The notes under the pieces were generated by a model, which was given only the letters and a program-made list of their open reading frames with translations, did not search any database and was not told where the DNA came from. This document shows positions 16,654 to 24,935 of a stretch of DNA of 64,000 bases, in pieces. The stretch spans positions 63,264-127,263 of the forward strand of contig DFIR01000012.1 of NCBI GenBank assembly GCA_002372815.1, in the 5' to 3' direction. The first letter of the stretch is position 1. Each line of letters starts with the position of its first letter. This stretch comes from Lachnospiraceae bacterium UBA3692. GTDB lineage: Bacteria; Bacillota; Clostridia; Lachnospirales; Lachnospiraceae. A program made the position numbers and the translations under genes.

Positions 16654-16953
16654 ATGGCAGCTCAGTTTACAGTCACACCGGCGAAGCTCGTCGAAGCAGC
16701 GGAGAACCTCAACAACCTGAACAACAAGTTCCGCACGGAAGTCCAGAACATGCAGCAGCGCGAGCAGGCGCTCAACAGCATGTGGGAAGGCGCGGCCCGC
16801 GATGCGTTCCATAACACGTTCGCAACGGATATGCAGAAGTACGATTCCTTCTACAACGGCATCGTCCAGTTCGCACAGAAGCTCAACGAGGCAGCCACGG
16901 CTTACGCGAAGGCGGAGAACACCAGCGTCGGCATCGCCCGCAGCAGAAGATAA
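16654..16953 (+). CDS. WXG100-family protein 3
   Basis: The protein has 99 residues behind a perfect TAAGGAGGAAG ribosome site. It shows MAAQFTVTPAKLVEAAENL, the turn SMWEGAARDAF (WEG), and the C-terminal YAKAE (YxxxE secretion signal). It looks like the most canonical EsxA-type protein here. The 77-nt gap before it is AT-rich for this locus, and together with the strong ribosome site this suggests higher expression than its neighbours. Confidence 0.92.
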   Translation: MAAQFTVTPAKLVEAAENLNNLNNKFRTEVQNMQQREQALNSMWEGAARDAFHNTFATDMQKYDSFYNGIVQFAQKLNEAATAYAKAENTSVGIARSRR

Positions 16954-17037
16954 CACCGGAGCGGCAGGACCGCGGAACGAATCCTTCATCCGACAGCATA
17001 TACATATCTGAATATATAAAAAAGAAAGGAAGATATC

Positions 17038-17349
17038 ATGGACGGAAAGATTATGGTAACCCCTCAGCAGCTCAGAACAGCCGCGGGTGAATTCAATGCA
17101 TCGAACACCACTGTCAGGACAATCGCGAACGAGATGATGAACACTGTGAAGGCCCTGAACGCCGTCTGGACCGGCGAGGCAGCGACCGCCTACTACGGAA
17201 AGATGGACGGCCTCAGCGACGACATCGAGCGTCTCTCCAAGCTGATCACCGAGTACTCCCAGGATCTCGAGGAGATGGCGGCAGCGTATGACCAGGGCGA
17301 GCAGGAAGCGGCCAGCATCGCCAATTCCCTTCCTTCCGACATCCTCTGA
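17038..17349 (+). CDS. WXG100-family protein 4
   Basis: The protein has 103 residues (MDGKIMVTPQQLRTAAGEF). The turn motif is NAVWTGEAATAY (WTG) and the C-terminal helix carries YDQGE (YxxxE). It ends SLPSDIL, echoing protein 2. The ribosome site is AAAGAAAGGAAG. The similar VTPxxL starts of proteins 3 and 4 suggest a duplication. Confidence 0.9.
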   Translation: MDGKIMVTPQQLRTAAGEFNASNTTVRTIANEMMNTVKALNAVWTGEAATAYYGKMDGLSDDIERLSKLITEYSQDLEEMAAAYDQGEQEAASIANSLPSDIL

Positions 17350-17424
17350 TCAGGACACGGTACACCTTTCGCGGCGCGAGCCTCCGCACAGGCCGCGCCT
17401 CCCTATAAGAGGTAAGAGCTTATC

Positions 17425-17739
17425 ATGAAGACTGAACATCAGATTTCCGTTGAATACCGCGCCGCGATGAGACAGGTGCAGGAGCTCCGCAAGATTGCAG
17501 CGGACATCCGGAAACTGTCCGACGACGATATGGGCGGCGCGCTGCAGACTCTGTCCGCAGGATGGAAAGGCGACAATGCCAACGCCTACCTGACCAAGGC
17601 CAACAAGGTCAAGGTCAATATCCAGACCATCGGCGTCAACCTGCAGAGAGTGGCGGACGCCCTGGCGCAGGAAGCCGCGCGCGTGCGGGCAGCGGACCTG
17701 AAGGCGGCGCAGATCGCCGCGCAGAGAAACGGCGGCTGA
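17425..17739 (+). CDS. WXG100-like protein 5
   Basis: The protein has 104 residues. The helical hairpin has its turn at LSAGWKGDNANAYL (WKG). The C-terminal helix is Ala-rich (ALAQEAARVRAADLKAAQIA) and lacks a YxxxE motif, so it may be a heterodimer partner. It is immediately followed (7 nt) by a membrane kinase with a TPR region. The 75-nt gap before it contains a GGCGCG/CGCGCC inverted repeat without a T tract. Confidence 0.85.
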   Translation: MKTEHQISVEYRAAMRQVQELRKIAADIRKLSDDDMGGALQTLSAGWKGDNANAYLTKANKVKVNIQTIGVNLQRVADALAQEAARVRAADLKAAQIAAQRNGG

Positions 17740-17746
17740 GCAAAGT

Positions 17747-19834
17747 ATGCAGAACGTGATCAACGGGACATACCGGATACTCGAAGAGATCGGGCATGGC
17801 GGGGGCGGAACGGTCTACCTCGCCATGCATCTTCGATTGCAGAGAAAAGTGGTCCTCAAGAAGATGCACGCGAGCCTGGCCGGCCGCGTGGACAGGCGCT
17901 CCGAGGCGGATATCCTCAAGAACCTCCGGCACTTCTGCCTGCCGCAGGTCCTCGATTTCGTCGAGGACGGCGAGGACGTCTACACTGTCATGGAGTATAT
18001 CGAGGGCCCGACGCTCAAGCAGCTGCTGGACCGGGGCAGGGTCTTCTCCGAGGAGGAGGCCGCCGCCTACGGGGAGCAGCTTCTGGACGCCCTGGAATAT
18101 CTGCACACCCGGCGCGTCCCCATCATCCACGGGGACGTCAAGCCTTCGAATATCATCGTGACGCCGCAGGGGTCGATCTGCCTGATCGATTTCAACGTGT
18201 CCGGGTACCTGACGGACGGATCCGTCATGACGGTCGGCTACTCGAAGGGCTACGCCTCCCCGGAACAGGTCCGGGCGGTGCGCTCGGCCTCCGGCATGAC
18301 GCAGAAGGGCCGCCAGTTCAGCGGCAATACCCGCAGCACCATCTCCACGGTCGGGACCAGCCGGGAGGACGTGCTGATCGGCAGCCGCACCGGCGTGACG
18401 CCGCGGTCGGACCTCTACAGCGCCGGCGCCGTCCTCTACAGCCTGGTCACAGGACAGAGACCGGCGGAGGATTTCCTGCAGATCGTGCCGCTCTCGGAGC
18501 ACCGCGGCATCAGCGACAGCTTCGCGGCGGTGGTGGACCGGGCGATGTCGCCGGATCCGGCGAAGCGGTATGCCTCCGCAGCGGAGATGCGGGAGGCCCT
18601 CCGGACTTATCCGAAGAAAGACACGCGGTACCGCCGCAGGACCCTGTACAGAAGGCTCCTCTTCGGCGTGGCGACAGGGATCGCCGCCGGCTGCATCTTC
18701 TTCGGCATCTACGGATACCGGGTCGCGCAGAAGAACCGTCTCGCCGCCTACCAGGAGGCGGTCACGCGCCTAGAGCAGGCGGGCACGACGGCGGATGGCG
18801 CACAGTTCGAGGCACTCTATGAGGCGTGCGTGAAGCTCCGGCCGGACCTGCTGGATGCGGCGGTGCAGAAGGCGCAGCGGCTGTTCCGGGAGCGGCAGTA
18901 TGACGCGTGCGAGACCTTCATCCGCGGGCTGACGATCGACCCGGATGACCGGGACGCGCAGGTGGACTGCATCGCGGACCTGTACTACATCCTCGGCAAC
19001 TGCTGCTATGAGCAGAAGCGGCTCGGGGAGGCGGCGGACTGGATGCAGCAGGCGGCTTCCCTGCGGTCCGACAATCCCGACTATTTCCGGGATCTCGCGA
19101 TCGTGTACGCGCAGGACGGTGCGGTCGACAAGGCGCAGGAGATCCTGGACCAGGCGGACAGGATCGGGCTGACGGATGACCACATCGCGCTGGTGGAGGG
19201 GGAGATCCTCCTGCAGAAGGGCGAGCGCCGGGCGGCCGTCGAAGCCTTTCAGAAATGCCGGTCCCTGACGACGGACGAATATGTCCGGATGCGCGCCTAT
19301 CTGTTTGAGAGCCGGGCCTATGAGCAGGAGGGACTCACGCACAGCGCGCTCACCTCGCAGGCCAGGGTGCTGGAGGAGGCGCGGTCGGATCTGCCGCAGG
19401 ACCGTCTGCCGGGGATCCTGGAGCAGCTGGCGCAGACCTACATCCATCTCTTCGAGACGACCGACGACCGGCAGTACGCCTCGGAAGCGGTCACCGTTCT
19501 GGAGGAGATCCGGGGATACGGGTGGGGGAACGTCACGACGGACGGCAACATCGTGATCCTCTGCCAGCGGGCCGGCTATCTGAAGCAGGCGGAGATCGCC
19601 GCCGCGCAGATGAAGCAGAACTATCCCGACCGGTACGAGACCTACAAGCGCCTGGCGTTCCTGGAGATCGTCCTGCAGGAGCAGAAGGACGCCGCGGACC
19701 GGGATTACCACGTCTTCGGGGACTATTATGACGAAGCCGTCTCCCTCTACGGGCAGCAGGGGAGCGGACAGGATATGGAGATGCAGGTCCTGGAGGACGC
19801 CTGGCAGCAGGTGCGGGACGGAGGATGGCTTTGA
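17747..19834 (+). CDS. Membrane Ser/Thr kinase with C-terminal TPR-like domain
   Basis: The protein has 695 residues. The kinase domain (about 1-285) shows GHGGGGTVYLAMH, VVLKKMH (ATP Lys), HGDVKPSN (catalytic Asp) and DFN in place of DFG (LIDFNVSGY). A basic segment precedes a transmembrane helix at about 303-325 (LLFGVATGIAAGCIFFGIYGY). The remaining ~370 residues form TPR-like helical pairs (LYYILGNCCYEQKRLGEAAD and others), presumably outside the membrane. PknB-type kinases use their outer domain as a sensor, and here TPRs would bind proteins or peptides. It lies between the WXG100 genes and a lectin-like membrane protein, supporting control of secretion. Confidence 0.9.
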   Translation: MQNVINGTYRILEEIGHGGGGTVYLAMHLRLQRKVVLKKMHASLAGRVDRRSEADILKNLRHFCLPQVLDFVEDGEDVYTVMEYIEGPTLKQLLDRGRVFSEEEAAAYGEQLLDALEYLHTRRVPIIHGDVKPSNIIVTPQGSICLIDFNVSGYLTDGSVMTVGYSKGYASPEQVRAVRSASGMTQKGRQFSGNTRSTISTVGTSREDVLIGSRTGVTPRSDLYSAGAVLYSLVTGQRPAEDFLQIVPLSEHRGISDSFAAVVDRAMSPDPAKRYASAAEMREALRTYPKKDTRYRRRTLYRRLLFGVATGIAAGCIFFGIYGYRVAQKNRLAAYQEAVTRLEQAGTTADGAQFEALYEACVKLRPDLLDAAVQKAQRLFRERQYDACETFIRGLTIDPDDRDAQVDCIADLYYILGNCCYEQKRLGEAADWMQQAASLRSDNPDYFRDLAIVYAQDGAVDKAQEILDQADRIGLTDDHIALVEGEILLQKGERRAAVEAFQKCRSLTTDEYVRMRAYLFESRAYEQEGLTHSALTSQARVLEEARSDLPQDRLPGILEQLAQTYIHLFETTDDRQYASEAVTVLEEIRGYGWGNVTTDGNIVILCQRAGYLKQAEIAAAQMKQNYPDRYETYKRLAFLEIVLQEQKDAADRDYHVFGDYYDEAVSLYGQQGSGQDMEMQVLEDAWQQVRDGGWL

Positions 19835-20949
19835 TGAGAGAGGTGCTGAGATGGATCCTGCGCACGGCGGCCGTGCTGGCGCTCGCGTATATCGTCCTGT
19901 ATTTCAGCGGCATCCTGCGCAGGGGCGGCAGTGCGGCGGTGGAACCGGCCGGGACAGGTGCCGCAGAAGAGACCGCCGGGGAAAGTGCCCCGGAGGAGCC
20001 CGCAGCGGACGCACCGTCTGAGGAGCCGGACGCCGGCGTGAAGCCCGCAGCGGAGGAGACACCGGACGCTGCAGCCGCCGCCGTGGAGGCGGGGATCCCG
20101 GAGGACCGGCTCTCCCTGAACGGGAACTACTATGCGGTCTACACGGGCGACAGCCTGGGGATCCGGACCTGGGAGGAGGCGGAGGCCTTCTGCGAGGAGC
20201 TGGGCGGCCATCTGGCCGTGATCGACGCGTCCCAGACCAACAGCGAGATCTTCCGCTACCTGCAGGAGCGGGGGATCATGACCGCTTTCTTCGGGCTCAG
20301 CGACGCGGAGCAGGAGGGGCAGTGGCGCTGGGTCGGCGACAGCCAGCCGGTCTACACGAACTGGGCCAAGGGGCAGCCGGAAGCCTCCTCCGCCGAGAGC
20401 GATTACGCCTGCTTCAGCACACAGACCGGGGACGGACAGTGGTGCGACGCGAAGTTCGGATACGCGACGACGCGCTTCCTCTGCCAGTGGAACGACAACC
20501 TGATCGCGTCGCAGACGATCCTGCAGGACATCCCGCGGGATGCGATGTACCTCGACGGACATGCCTACTGCATCTTTGAGAACGGCATGGGATCCTTCTA
20601 CGAGGCGCAGCAGTACTGCCACAGCCGCGGCGGGGAGCTCGCGGTCATTGAAAGCGAAGAGGAGAACGAGGCGCTCTACGCCTACATGGTCGAGCGCGGC
20701 GTCGACATGGCCTTCATCGGCTACAGCGATTCTGAAAAAGAAGGCACATGGACCTGGGTGGACGGCTCCGAGGGCACCTTCACGGACTGGGGCCTCAACG
20801 ACCGGGGCCAGCGGCAGCCGAACGCGGACAATGCGCATGAGGACTGGTGCCTCATGACGACGACGATGCGGGACGGACACTGGAACGACTCCCAGTTTAC
20901 GGAGGAGCGGCAGGCCTATTTCTGCGAATGGGTGCTGCCGGAGGAGTAG
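19834..20949 (+). CDS. Membrane-anchored protein with two C-type-lectin-like domains
   Basis: I prefer the ATG at 19834, which overlaps the kinase stop (TGATG) and lies 9 nt after GGAGG; 19825 is an in-frame alternative. The 371-residue product has an N-terminal transmembrane helix, an Ala/Glu/Pro-rich stalk (about 30-90) and two C-type-lectin-like domains. Both show GGHLAVID or GGELAVIE, FFGLSD or FIGYSD, WRWV or WTWV, and a final FLCQW or YFCEW. It is a clear paralogue of the protein at 7272 but lacks the zinc ribbon. Its coupling to the kinase gene suggests a joint surface-sensing role. Confidence 0.85.
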   Translation: MREVLRWILRTAAVLALAYIVLYFSGILRRGGSAAVEPAGTGAAEETAGESAPEEPAADAPSEEPDAGVKPAAEETPDAAAAAVEAGIPEDRLSLNGNYYAVYTGDSLGIRTWEEAEAFCEELGGHLAVIDASQTNSEIFRYLQERGIMTAFFGLSDAEQEGQWRWVGDSQPVYTNWAKGQPEASSAESDYACFSTQTGDGQWCDAKFGYATTRFLCQWNDNLIASQTILQDIPRDAMYLDGHAYCIFENGMGSFYEAQQYCHSRGGELAVIESEEENEALYAYMVERGVDMAFIGYSDSEKEGTWTWVDGSEGTFTDWGLNDRGQRQPNADNAHEDWCLMTTTMRDGHWNDSQFTEERQAYFCEWVLPEE

Positions 20950-20967
20950 AGCAGAGAGGAGCAGGGG

Positions 20968-21369
20968 ATGCCGACACAGATCACTGCGCCGGACGCGCAG
21001 CAGCGGAGGAGAGCGCGCAGAGTCTTCCGGACCGTTTCGGAAGTTGTGGCCCTGGGGGCGCTCTATGCCCTCTTCGGCAGCGTGACCCATCTGTACCTGC
21101 CCTGCGTCTTCCGGCTGCTCACGGGCCTGCAGTGCCCCGGGTGCGGGATCACGCACTGCTTCCTGTGCCTGCTGCGGGGCGACCCGGCGGGCGCCTTCCG
21201 GGCCAATGCGTTCGTGCTGTGCCTGCTGCCGGCGGCGGTGCTCTACGGAGCGTACCGGGCAGCCTGCTACATCAGGACGGGTAGAGAGGACTATTCACCT
21301 GCGGAGACGGCGGGGATGGCCATCGTCACGGCGGCCGCCATCGCCTTCGCGGTGATCAGAAACTGCTGA
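20968..21369 (+). CDS. DUF2752-family small membrane protein
   Basis: The protein has 133 residues. The signature C-x-F-R-L-L-T-G-L-Q-C-P-G-C-G-I-T-H (about 49-66) is typical of DUF2752. It is preceded by one hydrophobic helix (VVALGALYALFGSV) and followed by two more (FVLCLLPAAVLYGAYRAA and the C-terminal Ala-rich helix). The biochemical role of the family is unknown. It sits between a lectin-like and a zinc-ribbon membrane protein in the same operon. Confidence 0.8.
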   Translation: MPTQITAPDAQQRRRARRVFRTVSEVVALGALYALFGSVTHLYLPCVFRLLTGLQCPGCGITHCFLCLLRGDPAGAFRANAFVLCLLPAAVLYGAYRAACYIRTGREDYSPAETAGMAIVTAAAIAFAVIRNC

Positions 21370-21398
21370 CACAGGTCAGCGCATGACAGGAGACGGAT

Positions 21399-23087
21399 AT
21401 GTTTTGTTCTAACTGCGGTGCACAGCTGCCGGAAGACGCGTTGTTCTGCCCCAGATGCGGAACCAGGGCGGACCTGTCCCTCGGGGGCGATGACGAGAAG
21501 ACTTTTGCGGATCCCTGGGCGGAAACTTACAAGGTCCGGGAACCTGCGGACAGCGGGACTGGTGCCGCCCGCGAGAGCGGCGGATCGGCGGCCGGAAGCA
21601 GCGGCTCTTCAGGAAGCAGCACCTCTGCCGGAAGCAGCGGCGCCTCTTCCGGAGGCGGGAGACTCCGCTTCGGGACCGGCTTTGAGAAGAGCGGTTTCCG
21701 GAAGGACGAGGACTACGGACACACGTACAGCCGCCCTGCGGACGACGACTATCGCGCGGAAACCGGCGGCTCCCGGAAGGATGATCCGCACCGGGACACC
21801 TACCGGGCGGAGACCGGCGGACGGTATGACGACGGGATGGGACCCGCTCCGGGTTCCCGGGCGGGACGCCCTTCCCGCGAACCCTCGGGGGACGCCGAGA
21901 AGTGGATCGTGACGGGACTCGGGATCATCGGACTGACCGGCCTGGTGCGGGTGCTTCTCTGGGCGCTGCAGCAGGTCCTGTACTTCGTGATCTTCCGCAC
22001 ATATGCGAACGGGCTGATCTTCTTCTCCAACGGTCTCTACAGGTTCCAGCAGGTCGTGAACATCCTGATCCTGGCGCTCTGCGCCGCCGCGCTCGGCGGG
22101 GCTGTCTGGCTGGTCACGCAGAGAGAGGGAGAGGACCGGCAGATGCCGGCCGTCGGGGCGGCCGCGGCCATCCTGCTGGGAGCTTCCTGTATCTGCCGCA
22201 TCCTGTACCTTCCTTTCTGGATCACTGCGCTGCTCCTGGTCGCGGCGGTCCTGATCGGGCTGGACCTGTGCATCAATGTTTTTGCCGAGAAGAACAGTCT
22301 GTACGGGGCGTTCCGGCTGGACGATGACCTGGAGGCGCTGCGGAAGTTCCTGCAGAAAGAAGAGACCGTCGATCCGAAGATGTACACGGACCGGAAGATC
22401 CCGCACTACGAGACGACGCCGGAGCACGAGTCGAAGGACTCCTATTTCGACGGGACCGGGCTGCAGCTGCTGGGACACGCCCTGGTGGTGGTCCTGCTGA
22501 GCGTCTTCACCTGCGGGATCGGGGCGCCGTGGGGGTTCGTCCGCCTGCGCCGGTGGGTGATGTCCCACACCGTCATCGAGGGAAGGAGACAGACCTTCAA
22601 CGGGACGGGCGGCCAGATGTTCGGACTGTATATCAAGTGGGCCCTGCTCACGATCATCACCTGCGGCATCTACCTCATCTTCGCGTCTGTCGACTACATG
22701 AAGTGGGAAGTGAAGCACACCTCCTATGAGGACGGCAGCGCGCCGCTCGACGGGGCCTATCCATATTCCGTCTTCGACGGCGGCGTCGGAGAATTCTTCG
22801 GCAACGCGTTGATCAGCGGCCTGCTCACGGTCTTCACCTGCGGCATCGGGGCGCCCTGGGGCATCACGATCATCCAGAAATGGGCCACGAAGAGCACGGT
22901 GATCGAAGGGGAGCGCTACTTCTTCGACGGGACGGGCGGCCAGCTCTTCGGCATCTACCTGATCAATGCCCTGCTCACGATCATCACCTGCGGCATCTAC
23001 GCCCCCTGGGCGGTCTGCAGGATGAACCGGTATATCATCAACCACACCCACGTGGACGCCACGTACAGCTACCACAGAGACCGCTGA
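21399..23087 (+). CDS. Zinc-ribbon, multi-pass membrane protein with DUF898-like repeats
   Basis: The protein has 562 residues. An N-terminal zinc ribbon (MFCSNCGAQL...LFCPRCG) is followed by a Ser/Gly-rich and then Arg/Asp-rich linker (to ~165). Four hydrophobic helices follow (about 168-290). The C-terminal third repeats a module beginning FDGTG or FNGTGGQ and containing LLTIITCGIY, which resembles DUF898 (YjgN-type) membrane modules. I count three full or partial copies. The role is unknown; DUF898 proteins are inner-membrane proteins of unclear function. It is one of several proteins of this locus that put a zinc ribbon on the cytosolic face. Confidence 0.78.
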   Translation: MFCSNCGAQLPEDALFCPRCGTRADLSLGGDDEKTFADPWAETYKVREPADSGTGAARESGGSAAGSSGSSGSSTSAGSSGASSGGGRLRFGTGFEKSGFRKDEDYGHTYSRPADDDYRAETGGSRKDDPHRDTYRAETGGRYDDGMGPAPGSRAGRPSREPSGDAEKWIVTGLGIIGLTGLVRVLLWALQQVLYFVIFRTYANGLIFFSNGLYRFQQVVNILILALCAAALGGAVWLVTQREGEDRQMPAVGAAAAILLGASCICRILYLPFWITALLLVAAVLIGLDLCINVFAEKNSLYGAFRLDDDLEALRKFLQKEETVDPKMYTDRKIPHYETTPEHESKDSYFDGTGLQLLGHALVVVLLSVFTCGIGAPWGFVRLRRWVMSHTVIEGRRQTFNGTGGQMFGLYIKWALLTIITCGIYLIFASVDYMKWEVKHTSYEDGSAPLDGAYPYSVFDGGVGEFFGNALISGLLTVFTCGIGAPWGITIIQKWATKSTVIEGERYFFDGTGGQLFGIYLINALLTIITCGIYAPWAVCRMNRYIINHTHVDATYSYHRDR

Positions 23088-23127
23088 CCGGCAGCCGGCC
23101 GGCGCGGGTGACGAGACGGAGGGAGCC

Positions 23128-24897
23128 ATGTTCTGTCCGAAATGCGGAAAAAGTGTCGTGGAAGGCGCCGCCTTCTGCAAATACTGCGGCGCGAAGATCC
23201 TGCGGAGATCCGCCGCCGGGAAGCAGGGGGCACCCGCCGGCAGGCCGGTGCGTCCGGCCGGGCGGTCCATGTCCGGCGCAGGATCCCAGGGAGCCCGGAA
23301 GCGCCGGCAGAGCCCGCAGCGTCCTGCCGGGACCGGCAAGGCACCTAAGAGACCGGATGGGCGGACTGTCAGGATCATGGCGGCAGCGGCCGGTGCGGTC
23401 CTGCTGATCGCGGCTTTTGCCGGCACGGCTTACGCTGTGTCCCCGGCGAGACGCGCCTCCCGGCAGGTGTCGATCGGCGACCGGTATCTGAGCGAACTGG
23501 ACTACGACCAGGCCATGGTCGCCTACGAGAATGCCATCTCCATCGACCCCAAGTCCGAGGACGCCTACAGGGGCGTCGTGGACGCAGCCCTCGCGAAGGC
23601 GGAGAAGCTGGGCGAAGAGGAGGCGGATGAGAGAGATGTCCGCGATCTCTACGAGAAGGCCGCCGACGCGATCGTCAGGGCGGATGAGGAGGAGGTCGAG
23701 ATCGATGTGCCGCCGGAGGTCATCGACGTGATCGAGATCCACATCCCGGAGGACCACCCGATCCACAGCACGAAGGGGGCGGAGACGACGGCCGCAACGG
23801 AGACGGAGACAGAGACGGAGACCGAAACGGAGACTGTGACAGAGACGGAAACCGTGACGGAGACAGAAACAGAGACTGCCACGGAGACGGAGACCGCAAC
23901 GGAGACGGAAACAGAGACTGCCACGGAGACGGAGACCGCAACGGAGACGGAAACAGAGACTGCCACGGAGACGGAGACCGCAACGGAGACGGAAACAGAG
24001 ACTGTCACGGAGACGGAAACTGTCACGGAGACAGAGACCGCCACAGAGACGGAGACCGTCCCCACGACGGAGACGCAGGACCAGGCGGCGCTGCAGCTGC
24101 CGGCCTCGATGACCTGGCAGGACGTGTACAGAACCTATATCGGGGAGAACCGCGCCGGAAACCGGGTGGACCTGTACGCGCTCGGGTTCATGGACGGGGA
24201 TGAGATCCCGGAGCTGTTCCACACATCCCTCGATCCGGAGACCTGCGAGGGCACGGAGAAGATCCTGTCCTTCCGGGACGGACAGCTGGTGACGGAAGAT
24301 GTGACGAACTATGAGAACCTGGTGTTCAGGCCGCGGACCGGGCAGATGTACGTAAGCTATTCCGACGGCGGATCCTACGTGGAAGGGACCGCAGTCTACC
24401 GGGATGGACACATCGTGCCGGGAGACCTGCTGATCACAGACAGCGGCACCGGGGAGATCACCTGGAAAGGCGAGTCCGTCGAAGATGACGACTACTATGC
24501 CATTGCAGACGAACTGTACGCCACTGCGGATCCGGGACAGCCGGTCGAAGGGTTCTTCACTCCGGATGAGATGCTCGCGTATCTGGATCTGCAGCTGCCG
24601 GCCGGCACCTATAACATCGGCTGGGCGATGGGCGACGGCGGTATGATGGGACTCCTGCAGCTGTCGGAGGACGGGACGTTCACTTTTGAGGGAGCGCCTT
24701 CCGTGCTGAGCGACGAGCTGGAGGACGGCGGCGAGGAGATCGCGGTCAGCGGGACGTACAGGATCGAAAACGCGGAGGAGATCACGAAGGCGAGGATCGC
24801 CTTTGAGAGTGAGACCGCGCATTTCTCCTTCCCCTATGTCGGAATGACCGAGGGATACCGGTACCTGCATTACGAGGCGGAAGATCTTTACGAGTGA
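23128..24897 (+). CDS. Zinc-ribbon membrane protein with long Thr-Glu repeat stalk
   Basis: The protein has 589 residues. The N-terminal zinc ribbon (MFCPKCGKSV...FCKYCGAKI) is followed by a basic linker, a transmembrane helix at about 87-108 and a TPR-like pair (YLSELDYDQAMVAYENAISI). An ~88-residue TETETAT stalk (nt 23796-24060) leads to a C-terminal globular domain of ~275 residues with beta-rich character (YNIGWAMGDGGMMGLLQLSE). The stalk could span the cell wall. The TE repeat DNA is prone to length change. Unrecognised family; probably surface-displayed. Confidence 0.75.
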   Translation: MFCPKCGKSVVEGAAFCKYCGAKILRRSAAGKQGAPAGRPVRPAGRSMSGAGSQGARKRRQSPQRPAGTGKAPKRPDGRTVRIMAAAAGAVLLIAAFAGTAYAVSPARRASRQVSIGDRYLSELDYDQAMVAYENAISIDPKSEDAYRGVVDAALAKAEKLGEEEADERDVRDLYEKAADAIVRADEEEVEIDVPPEVIDVIEIHIPEDHPIHSTKGAETTAATETETETETETETVTETETVTETETETATETETATETETETATETETATETETETATETETATETETETVTETETVTETETATETETVPTTETQDQAALQLPASMTWQDVYRTYIGENRAGNRVDLYALGFMDGDEIPELFHTSLDPETCEGTEKILSFRDGQLVTEDVTNYENLVFRPRTGQMYVSYSDGGSYVEGTAVYRDGHIVPGDLLITDSGTGEITWKGESVEDDDYYAIADELYATADPGQPVEGFFTPDEMLAYLDLQLPAGTYNIGWAMGDGGMMGLLQLSEDGTFTFEGAPSVLSDELEDGGEEIAVSGTYRIENAEEITKARIAFESETAHFSFPYVGMTEGYRYLHYEAEDLYE

Positions 24898-24935
24898 AGC
24901 GGCAGTCATCAACAGACTGCGCATGGAGGGTGAAA

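Noticed and set aside
24894..24935. Upstream GTG start for the RHS protein
   Set aside because: It overlaps the preceding stop but has no suitable ribosome site and would add a non-helical stretch before the WXG100-like head; the ATG at 24936 is well placed.
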